DNA of 13,679 nucleotides from a bacterium UBP9_UBA1432 (GTDB taxonomy: Bacteria; Vulcanimicrobiota; Xenobia; Xenobiales; Xenobiaceae): NCBI GenBank assembly GCA_002329445.1, contig DCTU01000458.1:1-13679 (forward strand), given 5' to 3'. The translations under genes were made by a program, and so were the position numbers. The first letter of the stretch is position 1, and every line of letters starts with the position of its first letter. Shown here one piece after another: positions 7,145 through 13,679 of the stretch. The notes below the pieces were generated by a model that ran no database searches, was not told the DNA's origin, and saw only the letters and a program-made list of their open reading frames with translations.

Positions 7145-8371
7145 GTGACCTCACTGGCTACCTACAGTTATCGGGTCCTGGACAAGAACGCACGGATTCT
7201 CGAAGGAACCATCGACGCACCGTCGGCGCTGATGGCGCGGACTCGTCTGCGCCAGGACTATGCCAGCGTCCTGTCCCTCGAGGAACGGCAGACGACGGAA
7301 GAGCTGCGGAACCTGGGCAACCGGCGGGTCTCGGGTGAGGACCTGGCCATCGCCGTCCGGCAGATCGCCACCATGATGGCGGCCGGAATCCCGTTGGCCC
7401 GGGCGCTGAGGCTGATCGCCAGTGGTGCCAGTGGCGCCCTCAAGGACGTCTTCTCCAGCATGTCGCTGCAGGTGGAGTCCGGCGTCTCGTTCTCCCACTC
7501 GATGCGGCGCCACCCGGGGGCTTTCGACGACGTCTTCATCCGGATCGTCGAGTCGGGCGAAGTCTCGGGTCGGATGGATTCGGTCCTGGGCAAGTTGGCG
7601 GACCTCCAAGAGAAGAGCGTCCGACTGCGCAAGAAGCTCATCGCCAATTTCGCCTATCCGTCGGTGCTGGGAGCCACGGCGCTGGCCACCTTGTCGGTCT
7701 TCGTCTTCTACGTGCTGCCCTTGATGCAGCCCGTCTTCCATTCACTGGGGGTCGAACTCCCGCTGGCGACCCGGATCGTTCTGGTCCTGGCCAATTCGAT
7801 TCGGAACCCCTGGATCATGGGCCCGTCGTTCTTGATGGTCCTGGCCCTGGCGGTGGCCGGCATCCTGGTCTGGCGGACTCTCTCGCGCTCGCAGGAGTTC
7901 CGCTACCGCGTTCACTCGGTCGTGCTGGCGACGCCGATCGTCGGCGGACTGATCGAGAAATCCACGGTGGCCCGGGTCCTGTTCACCCTCTCCACGTTGT
8001 TGGAGTCCGGAGTCTCGTTGGGGCCTTCCCTGGCGGTGGTCGAGAAGGTGGCGGGCAACGAGGTGGTGGCCTGGCGCATGGGCCAAGCCCGCAAAGCCAT
8101 GGTCGCCGGGGGTGGAGTCTACGAATCCCTGCAGTCTTCCGGAGCCTTCCCCGAGATGGTTCTGCAGATGATCCGGGCCGGCGAAGAGTCGGGAAACCTG
8201 GATACCATGATGCGCCGCGTCTCGGTGATGTATGAGGAGGAAGTCGACCTGGCCCTGGGCTCGCTGGCCACGACCCTCGAGCCGCTCATCCTCATGGGGA
8301 TGGGCGTGGTCGTCGGCTTCATCACCCTGGCATCGTTCATGCCGATGGTGAAGCTGCTCTCGGAGATCTGA
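7145..8371 (+). CDS. Type II secretion / type IV pilus inner-membrane platform protein (GspF/PilC family)
   Basis: This 408-residue protein has the normal length and layout of GspF/PilC, the inner-membrane platform that couples a GspE/PilB-type ATPase to pseudopilin or pilin assembly. The N-terminus (YSYRVLDKNARILEGTI) is the usual family opening. Two T2SSF repeats are clear: the first around 64-190 with QIATMMAAGIPLARAL and IVESGEVSGRMD, the second around 270-395 with LFTLSTLLESGVSLGPSL and IRAGEESGNLD. Three hydrophobic segments lie at about 169-195, 222-245 and 378-402. The GTG at 7145 is chosen because the family N-terminus starts there; the ribosome site is weak. No ATPase, pilin, secretin or prepilin peptidase gene is nearby, so it is an orphan here and type II secretion cannot be told from type IV pilus. 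It is divergent from the tubulin gene and converges on the STAS gene. Confidence 0.93.
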   Translation: MTSLATYSYRVLDKNARILEGTIDAPSALMARTRLRQDYASVLSLEERQTTEELRNLGNRRVSGEDLAIAVRQIATMMAAGIPLARALRLIASGASGALKDVFSSMSLQVESGVSFSHSMRRHPGAFDDVFIRIVESGEVSGRMDSVLGKLADLQEKSVRLRKKLIANFAYPSVLGATALATLSVFVFYVLPLMQPVFHSLGVELPLATRIVLVLANSIRNPWIMGPSFLMVLALAVAGILVWRTLSRSQEFRYRVHSVVLATPIVGGLIEKSTVARVLFTLSTLLESGVSLGPSLAVVEKVAGNEVVAWRMGQARKAMVAGGGVYESLQSSGAFPEMVLQMIRAGEESGNLDTMMRRVSVMYEEEVDLALGSLATTLEPLILMGMGVVVGFITLASFMPMVKLLSEI

Positions 8372-8390
8372 GCCCCGGGTCGGCGCCAGG

Positions 8391-8408
8391 CCCGTGCCGG
8401 GCACAGGG
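8391..8408. terminator. Possible hairpin between the convergent gspF and STAS genes
   Basis: CCCGTGC and GCACAGGG can pair around a CGG loop with one bulged A, in the 38-bp gap between two convergent genes. There is no T-rich tract on either strand, so it is not a typical intrinsic terminator and may be chance in G+C-rich DNA. Confidence 0.25.
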
Positions 8409-8409
8409 T

Positions 8410-8784
8410 TCAGTCGTTCCTGGGAAGATCCCTCAAGGCCGACTCTTCGTTGGGGTGGATGGCCAGAAGCCGGTCCAGTCCCGTCAGGCCCAAGACCCGC
8501 AGGACGGGGCGGACGTTGCAGACCAGTCGCAAGGACCCCTGGTTCTCGCGGACCCGCCGCAGGGTGCCAAGCAGCACGGCCAGCCCGCTGGAATCCAGAT
8601 AACCGACTTCGTTGAGGTCCATCATCAGGTGCTTGTGTCCGGCTCGAAGGACCTCGGCCAGGTGGTTGCGCAGGACTTCAGAGGTGGCCAGTTCCAGGTT
8701 TCCGCGCACCCGGATGCGGTAGACGCCGTGGCCCGCCTCTTCGCTGGTGACTTCCAGGTTTTCCTCGGTCGGGTTGGTATCCAT
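8410..8784 (-). CDS. STAS-domain protein, anti-sigma-factor antagonist (SpoIIAA/RsbV-like)
   Basis: This single-domain STAS protein has 124 residues, close to the usual length of about 100-120 for SpoIIAA/RsbV relatives. The strand-helix pattern is clear: VYRIRVRGNLELATSEVL (21-38), HLMMDLNEVGYLDSSGLAVLLG (52-73) and SLRLVCNVRPVLRVLGLTGLD. DSSG at 64-67 holds the serine that partner kinases phosphorylate in this family, followed by the usual GLAVLLG helix. Such proteins release a sigma factor or other target from an anti-sigma kinase when unphosphorylated. No anti-sigma kinase, phosphatase or sigma gene is in the window, so the partner is unknown. The start is placed at ATG (8782-8784), with GAGG five bases upstream, in preference to the TTG one codon earlier. 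Divergent from the YibQ-type gene. Confidence 0.88.
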   Translation of the reverse strand: MDTNPTEENLEVTSEEAGHGVYRIRVRGNLELATSEVLRNHLAEVLRAGHKHLMMDLNEVGYLDSSGLAVLLGTLRRVRENQGSLRLVCNVRPVLRVLGLTGLDRLLAIHPNEESALRDLPRND

Positions 8785-8901
8785 CAAGACCTCAAGCGGC
8801 CTGCTCGGGCCCGATGGACCTGACGCGGTCCACGCGGCCGGGCAGCCTTCCAGGATGATTTGCTCCCTCCCGCTTCGTTTCGTCCTTGAGGTTCCCCTTT
8901 A

Positions 8902-8923
8902 GGGAGGTCTTCCGAAATCTCCC
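8902..8923. repeat. Inverted repeat / stem-loop in the STAS-yibQ divergent region
   Basis: GGGAGGT (8902-8908) can pair with ATCTCCC (8917-8923), with one G-U pair. Inside it TT/AA adds two pairs around a CCG loop, leaving one bulged C. A competing small palindrome CCCT-TT-AGGG (8895-8904) shares its left arm. This could be an operator or an RNA structure in a 5' leader; the function is unknown. Confidence 0.35.
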
Positions 8924-9035
8924 GAGGACGTCCCCGTCACGAGATGACCTCGATTCCGGAGGCTTTCGGATCGCCCCGTCCAGCATCCGGAAGTCTGCGG
9001 GCAAGGGCTGCGGCGAAGGAAGTTCCTCAAGCTTC

Positions 9036-9049
9036 GACGAATTTTCGTC
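9036..9049. repeat. Inverted repeat GACGAA-TT-TTCGTC just upstream of the yibQ-like gene
   Basis: This perfect 6-bp inverted repeat with a 2-bp spacer lies in a small A+T-richer patch nine bases before the GTG at 9059. The position would suit an operator or a structure affecting translation initiation. It may also be chance. No clear Shine-Dalgarno site lies between it and the start codon. Confidence 0.35.
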
Positions 9050-9058
9050 AAACCTGAA

Positions 9059-10084
9059 GTGTCGAATTCTCGCTCTCCTCGCTGCTCGCCCCGACGTAGG
9101 GGCTCTTCGGATTCGTCTGCCCGGGAGGGGCGGGTCGGTCTGGCCCTGGCCATGATGGTCCTGCTGGGGGGGCTGGCGTTCTATCTGGGGTGGGCGGGCG
9201 CCCTGCGCCAGGAGGCCGGGGCTCTGTCCCCGGGATCCCCGATTCCGCGACCTTCGAGCCTCTCGTCGGATGGATTCGAAGAGGCCTCGCCGGATCCCGA
9301 ACCTCTGCCGGAGGCCGCTCCGGAACGATCGGAAGAGCAGCCTTCGCCCGACTCTTCCCCCGACAGCGCGTCTGCAGGCGGGGGGGGCGCTGCGCCGCGT
9401 GCGCTGGCGTCGATCGTGATCGACGATTGCGGACAGGACTACGAGCGGGAGCGGGGGTTCCTGGAACTGGAAGCGCCGCTGACCCTGGCGGTGCTGCCTC
9501 ACCTGCCGGACTCCCGGAGGCTGGCCAGGGAGGCCGCCGGCAGGGGGCGGAGCGTCCTGCTTCACATGCCGATGGAGTCTTCGGGAGGGGCCGATCCGGG
9601 CCCGGGAGCCCTGCGGGAAGATATGGGAAACGAAGAACTGGCTGGCAGGGTCCGCGAGAACTTCCTGGCCGTTCCAGGCGTGTGCGGGGTCAACAATCAC
9701 CAGGGGTCCCACGGGACCACCGATCCTCGAGTGGTGCGTGCGGTGCTGCAGGAAGCCGCTCGGCAGGGGGTCTTCGTCCTGGACAGCCGGACCACTTCGA
9801 CCACGATCCTGGCCCAGGAGGCTCAAGCCATGGGCTTGAGGACGCGAAGCCGGGACCTGTTCCTGGACCACGAGGATGACGTCGACCGGATCCTGCTGGA
9901 GATCGACCGGCTGGGCGATCTGGCCCTGCGGCACGGAACTGCCGTGGCCCTGGCCCATCCCCGTCCGGCCACCCTGCAAGCCCTGCGGGTCGGCTTGCCG
10001 CGTCTGCGGGAGGCCGGCGTGACCCTGGTCGGGCTGCACGAGCTTTTCCAGTCGGCCCCGGTCGGAGGAGACCCGGAACCTTGA
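9059..10084 (+). CDS. Divergent polysaccharide deacetylase family protein (YibQ/DUF610-like)
   Basis: This 341-residue protein has an Arg-rich N-terminus, one membrane segment (about 26-46) and then a Pro/Ser/Glu-rich linker (about 55-112). It is probably a membrane-anchored or exported periplasmic protein. The C-terminal domain (about 115-335) carries the hallmarks of the divergent polysaccharide deacetylase family: IVIDDCG (119-125, Asp122-Asp123), LLHMPME (167-173), VNNHQGSHGT (211-220), VFVLDSRT (238-245), RDLFLDH (265-271) and GTAVALAHPRP (293-303). The fold is that of NodB-type deacetylases, but the activity of this branch is not established. The following amidase gene supports a role in peptidoglycan or envelope remodelling. 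The GTG start lacks a good Shine-Dalgarno site; a start nearer the membrane segment (for example ATG at 9152) cannot be excluded. The adjacent amidase gene lies 61 bp downstream, likely in the same transcript. Confidence 0.85.
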   Translation: MSNSRSPRCSPRRRGSSDSSAREGRVGLALAMMVLLGGLAFYLGWAGALRQEAGALSPGSPIPRPSSLSSDGFEEASPDPEPLPEAAPERSEEQPSPDSSPDSASAGGGGAAPRALASIVIDDCGQDYERERGFLELEAPLTLAVLPHLPDSRRLAREAAGRGRSVLLHMPMESSGGADPGPGALREDMGNEELAGRVRENFLAVPGVCGVNNHQGSHGTTDPRVVRAVLQEAARQGVFVLDSRTTSTTILAQEAQAMGLRTRSRDLFLDHEDDVDRILLEIDRLGDLALRHGTAVALAHPRPATLQALRVGLPRLREAGVTLVGLHELFQSAPVGGDPEP

Positions 10085-10133
10085 CGCAGGTTTGGCATTC
10101 ATACCCTGCACGGTGCTCGAGTTGCGCAGGCAG

Positions 10134-10140
10134 AAGGAGG
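10134..10140 (+). promoter_or_regulatory. Shine-Dalgarno site deciding the amidase start
   Basis: AAGGAGG lies five bases before the ATG at 10146. It favours this start, which opens directly with a signal peptide, over the in-frame TTG at 10092. Confidence 0.8.
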
Positions 10141-10145
10141 CAGCC

Positions 10146-11945
10146 ATGAGGAGATTCTGGTCCGCCTGGATGGCGCTCCTGTTTGGCCTTCTGTCCGCCT
10201 TGCCGGTTGCCGCCCGGGAGGCTGCGGAGCCCCAGGGCGCAGTCGGCGACCTGCCGGTCGTGGTGGTCGGGGAGGCCCGTCCGCTCAACTTGAAGGCCCT
10301 GGGGACCACGGTTCTGCTCAAGACACGCGCCACGGGGGTGGAGGACGAGTTCCTGGTGGCTGCCACGGATCCGGGCCTTCCCCGCCTGGCATCCCTCTTC
10401 GGGGCGGAATGGGCCTGGCAGGAGGGCCACCTGCTGGTCCGCCGGGGAGACCTGAAGGTGGAGCTGGACCTGGGCCAGGAGGAGTTGCCTCCGGACGTGG
10501 GCGGAAGGCGTCTGGAGGTCCCCGCTCGACTGGTGGACGGTGCGCCCCACGTCCCGTTGTCCTGCCTGGAGGATCTCCTGGCCGTCCGGCTGACCCTGGC
10601 TGCCGACGGAAAGACCGGTTGGGTCGAGCCGCTGATCGAGAGCATCCGGCTGGAGGGGGACGCCCGACGTCCGAAGCTGGTGATCCGCAGCTCGGCCCCC
10701 CTGACCTTCAAGACCTTCAGCCTGCGTCGGCCGGATCGCTACGTGATCGACCTGGCGGGGGGCGTGCTGGATACCCCGGCTTTGCGGGTGACCCATCCCG
10801 AGTTGGGGGACATCCGCCTGGGCCAGTTCCAGTTGGGGCCGGCCATCACCCGGGTGGTCATTCCCTCCGTCCCGGGTCTGACGATCGTCGCTCCCCGTCC
10901 GGGGCCCTCTCGGGAGATCGCCTTCGAGCTGGCCATGCAGGGAATCTCCGCCCCGGCCCGGGACTTCCCCGTGCAGAAGGTCACCGCCGCCCGGGTCGAG
11001 CCCATGGCTTCCGGTCAACGGGTGGTCTTGCAGTTCAGCGGACCCGTCCAGTATGAGTGGAGCCGCCTTCTGCCTCCGGACAACCGCTTCTTCCTGGACC
11101 TCCCCCAGGCCATCCTGGTCGGTCCCAAGCAGGAGTTCCAGGTGCAGGATGGTCATCTGCGCTCGGTTCGGATTTCTCAGTTCCAGACCGAACCCGCGCC
11201 CATCACGAGGGTCGTGGTGGACCTGGAGAAGGCGGCCCAGACCCGTCTGACCGCCGGCGAGACGCCTCATAGCCTGGTCCTGGAGATCCGCCACGACACC
11301 ATCGAGCCCACCATGGCCATGCTGAAAGGCTACGGGACGACGTCCTTCCCGGCGTCCGGGGGGGTGGTGTGCCTGGATCCCGGGCACGGCGGATCGGACC
11401 CGGGAGCCGTCAACCGCGCCCTGGGCCTCACCGAGAAGGAGGTGACGCTGGACCTCTGCCTGCGCCTGGCCAGAATCCTGCGGACCCGGGGATGGAACGT
11501 GGTGATGACGCGGGACGATGATCGCGATGTCTCGTGGGCGGGTTCCAGCGCGCGGGAGGAGCTGGGAGCCCGAGTGCAGATCGCCAATGACCTGGCAGCG
11601 GACGTCTTCGTCAGCGTCCACTGCAACGCGTCGGTGAACTCGGCCGTCAAGGGGACGTCCCTGCACACGTTCAAAGGCAGCGACTCCCTGTTGGCCGAGG
11701 AGCTGCACCCGACGTTGGTGGCTGCCGCGGGGCGGCCGGATCGGGGGATCCAGAAGGATCGCTTCTACGTCCTGGCTCACTCCAGGATGCCTGCGGTGCT
11801 GGTGGAGACCGCCTTCCTGAGCAACTCTGAGGAGGCGCGTCTTCTGGGGACGCCGGAGTATCGCCAGCAACTGGCAGAGGCCCTGGCGGACGGCCTGGGA
11901 CGTTACGCCTCCCGCTATCTCAAGCAGACGACGGCGGGGCCGTGA
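10146..11945 (+). CDS. Exported N-acetylmuramoyl-L-alanine amidase with AMIN domains
   Basis: This 599-residue periplasmic peptidoglycan hydrolase cuts the bond between N-acetylmuramic acid and the stem-peptide L-Ala. Residues 1-23 form a signal peptide (RRFW, hydrophobic core, cleavage after VAA). Residues about 45-160 resemble a copper-amine-oxidase-N-like accessory domain. Two AMIN-type beta domains follow: about 164-247 (KLVIRSSAPLTFKTFSL, RYVIDLAG) and about 278-381 (RVVLQFSGPVQYEW, RFFLDLPQ, RVVVDLE). AMIN domains bind peptidoglycan and localise amidases, often to the septum. The C-terminal Amidase_3 domain (about 406-595) has DPGHGGSDPG with His414, LTEKEV with Glu430 and SVHCNAS with His492 as zinc ligands, and catalytic Glu554 in VETAFLSN. 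All key residues are present. It resembles AmiC-type enzymes but is longer because of the extra N-terminal domains. It sits just downstream of the yibQ-like gene and ends 11 bp from a convergent gene. Confidence 0.95.
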   Translation: MRRFWSAWMALLFGLLSALPVAAREAAEPQGAVGDLPVVVVGEARPLNLKALGTTVLLKTRATGVEDEFLVAATDPGLPRLASLFGAEWAWQEGHLLVRRGDLKVELDLGQEELPPDVGGRRLEVPARLVDGAPHVPLSCLEDLLAVRLTLAADGKTGWVEPLIESIRLEGDARRPKLVIRSSAPLTFKTFSLRRPDRYVIDLAGGVLDTPALRVTHPELGDIRLGQFQLGPAITRVVIPSVPGLTIVAPRPGPSREIAFELAMQGISAPARDFPVQKVTAARVEPMASGQRVVLQFSGPVQYEWSRLLPPDNRFFLDLPQAILVGPKQEFQVQDGHLRSVRISQFQTEPAPITRVVVDLEKAAQTRLTAGETPHSLVLEIRHDTIEPTMAMLKGYGTTSFPASGGVVCLDPGHGGSDPGAVNRALGLTEKEVTLDLCLRLARILRTRGWNVVMTRDDDRDVSWAGSSAREELGARVQIANDLAADVFVSVHCNASVNSAVKGTSLHTFKGSDSLLAEELHPTLVAAAGRPDRGIQKDRFYVLAHSRMPAVLVETAFLSNSEEARLLGTPEYRQQLAEALADGLGRYASRYLKQTTAGP

Positions 11946-11956
11946 CGGCGGGCCGG

Positions 11957-12346
11957 CTACTCGACTTCGAGGCGGATCTTGACGGTGTTGATTCGCTTGC
12001 GGCCCGTCACCGTCTGCATGAAGGTCAGATCCCCCGAGCCTCGGGCAAAGCTCCCTGAAGCGTCGAAGTAGAAGACCTTGCGCCCCGTTTCGGCCGCGCT
12101 GGTTTCCGAGAGCTGGAACTTCTCGACTCCGGCCAGGGGGAAGCGGCGGCTGGTCTTGACCAGTTCGGTCTCCAGGTTCTGCTCGCCCCCGGCGGGAAAC
12201 TCGATGCCGAAGAGCCCCGTGCCGAAGTCGATCTCCATGATTCCGCCCAGGCCCTGGTGGATTCGAGACTTGCGCTGCAGCTCACGATAGAGCGGAGAGG
12301 GGGGGCGGTGCAGGGCAGAAGGGTTCGTGGCTGGTTCGGCCGACAA
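11957..12346 (-). CDS. Unrecognised 129-residue protein
   Basis: I do not recognise this family. The product appears soluble: no signal peptide or membrane segment. It has a disordered-looking start (about 1-16), a basic helix (SPLYRELQRKSRIHQ, 17-31), then a likely beta-rich part with GGIMEIDFGTGLFGIEFPAGG, RRFPLAGVEKFQLSE, RKVFYFDASGSFARGSGD and a last strand NTVKIRLEVE. The start is TTG at 12346, supported by GGAGGA six bases upstream and by a near-consensus promoter about 100 bp further up. Together with protein-like composition these make it a credible expressed gene and not a shadow. It is convergent with the amidase (11-bp gap) and divergent from uppP, so location suggests but does not prove an envelope link. 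Confidence 0.75.
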   Translation of the reverse strand: MSAEPATNPSALHRPPSPLYRELQRKSRIHQGLGGIMEIDFGTGLFGIEFPAGGEQNLETELVKTSRRFPLAGVEKFQLSETSAAETGRKVFYFDASGSFARGSGDLTFMQTVTGRKRINTVKIRLEVE

Positions 12347-12352
12347 CTTGGT

Positions 12353-12358
12353 TCCTCC
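12353..12358 (-). promoter_or_regulatory. Shine-Dalgarno site deciding the TTG start
   Basis: GGAGGA on the minus strand lies six bases before the TTG at 12344-12346. It is the reason for accepting a rare start codon for the 129-residue protein. Confidence 0.65.
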
Positions 12359-12447
12359 AACGAGCGGGGAGCCTGACCCGGCAGCCCACCCGGCCGGTTC
12401 GGCCTGGTGTCTGCAGCGAGGGGTGGCTCGCCTCCAAGGTTCGACCC

Positions 12448-12476
12448 AGGATACTCGGGGTGCCCTGGCTTGTCAA
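12448..12476 (-). promoter_or_regulatory. Sigma-70-type promoter for the 129-residue protein gene
   Basis: On the minus strand a consensus -35 box TTGACA (12471-12476) is separated by exactly 17 bp from a -10 box TATCCT (12448-12453, four of six consensus bases). Transcription would start near 12441, giving a leader of about 95 bases before the TTG start. It is the best promoter match I found in the window. Confidence 0.7.
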
Positions 12477-12500
12477 AGCGGTAGGTGTTTCCCATTTGTA
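12470..12500 (+). promoter_or_regulatory. Weak candidate promoter for uppP
   Basis: TTGTCA (12470-12475) and TTTGTA (12495-12500), 19 bp apart, could serve uppP (and thyA) on the plus strand. The -35 overlaps the -35 of the opposing promoter, so the two would compete. Spacing and match are poor. Confidence 0.25.
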
Positions 12501-12555
12501 ACCAATGAGACCGGAGCGAGAGGGACCCGGCTTCCGCTCGTGGAACGCGACCGCG

Positions 12556-13383
12556 ATGAGCGAACTCCCCCTCTTCGTCCAGGCCGTCCTGCTGGGGATC
12601 GTCCAGGGACTGACCGAGTTCCTGCCGGTCTCCTCCTCGGCTCACCTGGTCCTGCTGCCCACCTTGGGAGGGGGTCAGTACTTCGGCAAGTCCTTCGACG
12701 TGGCCCTTCACGGCGGAACCCTGGTGGCCTTGCTGGTGGCGATGCCCGAGGAGGCTCGAGCCTTTGTCCGCATGCTGGCCGGGCTGCTGCGAGGGCGGAT
12801 CCGACCCCAGGATCCCCTGGAGCGCCTGACGCTTCTGGCGCTCTTCGGCTCCCTTCCCGCGGCTCTGGTCGGCCTGGCCCTGGAAACGCGGGTCGAGGAC
12901 CTGTTGCACGGGGTTCCCCTGTTGGCTCTCACCCTGGCGGGCTTCGGTGTCCTGATGGCCGTGGTGGACCGGCGCAGCCCGCGCCACCGCGAGCTTTTCA
13001 CATGCGGGCTGCGCGAGGCCTTCCTGGTCGGTCTGGCTCAGGCCCTGGCCACGGTGCCCGGGGTCTCCCGCTCCGGGGCGACCTTGACTGCGGCCCGGGC
13101 CCTGGGCCTTCCCCGGCCCGAGGCCGCCCGGCTTTCCTTCCTGTTCGCCTTCCCGGTGCTGGGCGGAGCCACCCTGCTCAAGGCCCTGAGAGGGTTTGAA
13201 CTGCCGACTCCCGAGCTCATCGGGCCCCTGGCTGCGGGGGTGGCGGCCGCCGCCCTCAGTGGGACCCTGGCCCTGGGTCTGCTGCGACGCCACCTGCAGG
13301 GCGGAAGCCTCGTCCCCTTCGCCTGGTACCGGATCGCCTTGGGGGCTGGCCTGGCCTTGTGGGTGGGATGGCAGGCCCTGTAA
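12556..13383 (+). CDS. uppP: Undecaprenyl-diphosphatase (UppP/BacA)
   Basis: This integral membrane phosphatase turns undecaprenyl diphosphate into undecaprenyl phosphate, recycling the lipid carrier for peptidoglycan and other envelope polymers. It is also known as BacA because overproduction gives bacitracin resistance. The 275 residues match the usual length (273 in E. coli). Both active-site boxes are present: GLTEFLPVSSSAH (18-30, with Glu21, Ser27 and His30) and PGVSRSGAT (168-176, with Arg172). Several hydrophobic helices lie between and after them (around 91-110, 120-137, 186-205, 216-240, 250-272). The start is ATG at 12556 because the family N-terminus begins here; an earlier in-frame ATG at 12505 would add 17 polar residues not typical of the family. 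Neither has a clear Shine-Dalgarno site. thyA starts 24 bp after its stop, suggesting co-transcription. Confidence 0.95.
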   Translation: MSELPLFVQAVLLGIVQGLTEFLPVSSSAHLVLLPTLGGGQYFGKSFDVALHGGTLVALLVAMPEEARAFVRMLAGLLRGRIRPQDPLERLTLLALFGSLPAALVGLALETRVEDLLHGVPLLALTLAGFGVLMAVVDRRSPRHRELFTCGLREAFLVGLAQALATVPGVSRSGATLTAARALGLPRPEAARLSFLFAFPVLGGATLLKALRGFELPTPELIGPLAAGVAAAALSGTLALGLLRRHLQGGSLVPFAWYRIALGAGLALWVGWQAL

Positions 13384-13397
13384 CCCGGGCGGCGAAC

Positions 13398-13402
13398 GGG
13401 AG
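13398..13402 (+). promoter_or_regulatory. Shine-Dalgarno site of thyA
   Basis: GGGAG lies five bases before the ATG at 13408, in the 24-bp gap after uppP. It supports the start of the truncated thyA and translation from a shared transcript. Confidence 0.6.
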
Positions 13403-13407
13403 AACCC

Positions 13408-13679
13408 ATGCAGCAGTACCTGGACCTGGTCTCCCTGGTGCGACGGCATGGCAGGCCGCGGGGGGACCGCACCGGCACGGGAACCTTGAGCCTCTTCGGT
13501 CACCAGATGCGTTTCGACCTGGAGCAGGGCTTCCCGGCGGTCACCACCAAGAAGCTTTTCTTCAAGTCGGTCGTTCACGAGTTGTTGTGGTTCCTCAAAG
13601 GGGACACCAACGTCGCCTATCTGCATCAGCACGGTGTTCCCATCTGGGATGAGTGGGCTGACGAGAACGGCGATCTGGG
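13408..13679 (+). CDS. thyA: Thymidylate synthase ThyA, N-terminal part (cut by right edge)
   Basis: Ninety codons plus two bases are visible before the window ends, about a third of the protein. ThyA methylates dUMP to dTMP with 5,10-methylenetetrahydrofolate in the cytoplasm. The N-terminus YLDLVSLVRRHG leads into DRTGTGTLSLFGHQMRFDL (20-38), with Arg21 at the dUMP phosphate-binding loop position. Then come FPAVTTKKLFFKSVVHELLW (42-61), with Glu58, and the WDEWA box with Trp80 and Trp83. Positions agree with E. coli numbering. The catalytic Cys lies outside the window. The frame is intact throughout. It follows uppP by 24 bp. Presence of folate-dependent ThyA means this strain need not rely on flavin-dependent ThyX. 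Confidence 0.95.
   Translation, partial: MQQYLDLVSLVRRHGRPRGDRTGTGTLSLFGHQMRFDLEQGFPAVTTKKLFFKSVVHELLWFLKGDTNVAYLHQHGVPIWDEWADENGDL

Noticed and set aside
10092..10145. Earlier TTG start for the amidase
   Set aside because: The ATG at 10146 has AAGGAGG at ideal spacing and opens with a standard signal peptide.
8792..10711. Long minus-strand frame across the yibQ-like and amidase genes
   Set aside because: It crosses two real genes and their gap, and the product is Arg/Ser/Gly-rich with no domain.
9690..11870. 726-codon minus-strand frame opposite the amidase
   Set aside because: It is a shadow of the amidase coding strand. The His/Gln/Gly-rich product has no recognisable motif.
11939..11949. 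Hairpin GCCG-TGA-CGGC at the amidase stop codon as a terminator
   Set aside because: The stem is only four pairs and lacks a T tract; this is common by chance at this base composition.
12505..12555. Earlier ATG start for UppP
   Set aside because: It adds 17 polar residues ahead of the conserved N-terminus and has no ribosome site.
12025..13632. Minus-strand frame across uppP, thyA and the unknown gene
   Set aside because: It spans three supported genes and is compositionally a shadow, rich in Gln and Gly.

Overview
The window is G+C-rich bacterial chromosome, densely packed with genes. It suggests a Gram-negative (diderm) bacterium: there is a type II secretion/type IV pilus inner-membrane protein (GspF/PilC family), an exported AMIN-domain N-acetylmuramoyl-L-alanine amidase, a YibQ-type divergent polysaccharide deacetylase and UppP. 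No gene allows a firm phylum call. I see no tRNA or rRNA gene, insertion sequence, CRISPR array or phage gene. The high G+C content creates many long open antisense frames, which are shadows of the real genes.

Layout, left to right. (1) A gene on the minus strand is cut by the left edge (1-256). It is divergent from a small Rieske [2Fe-2S] ferredoxin-like gene (456-809). (2) A minus-strand two-gene operon follows (6987 down to 780). The first gene encodes a 1524-residue protein joining an N-terminal tubulin/FtsZ-superfamily domain to a C-terminal STAND-like AAA ATPase. The second overlaps it by 11 bp and encodes an AAA_35-type ATPase joined to a class III nucleotide-cyclase-like domain. This pair is the most unusual content of the window. 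(3) An orphan gspF/pilC gene runs divergently from the tubulin gene (7145-8371). It converges on a small STAS-domain anti-sigma-factor antagonist-like gene (8410-8784, minus). (4) A cell-envelope segment on the plus strand holds the YibQ-type deacetylase homologue (9059-10084) and the AMIN/Amidase_3 amidase (10146-11945). (5) An unrecognised 129-residue protein (11957-12346, minus) starts at TTG behind a strong Shine-Dalgarno site and a near-consensus sigma-70 promoter. (6) uppP (12556-13383) is followed closely by the 5' part of thyA, which is cut by the right edge.

The right half is mostly housekeeping: peptidoglycan remodelling, lipid carrier recycling and dTMP synthesis. The candidate system is the tubulin-STAND plus AAA-cyclase operon. 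Its two ATPase modules are recognisably related to each other, one protein carries a putative polymerising GTPase and the other a possible nucleotide-signal output. A signalling or conflict switch linked to a cytoskeletal-type filament is a reasonable but untested hypothesis.
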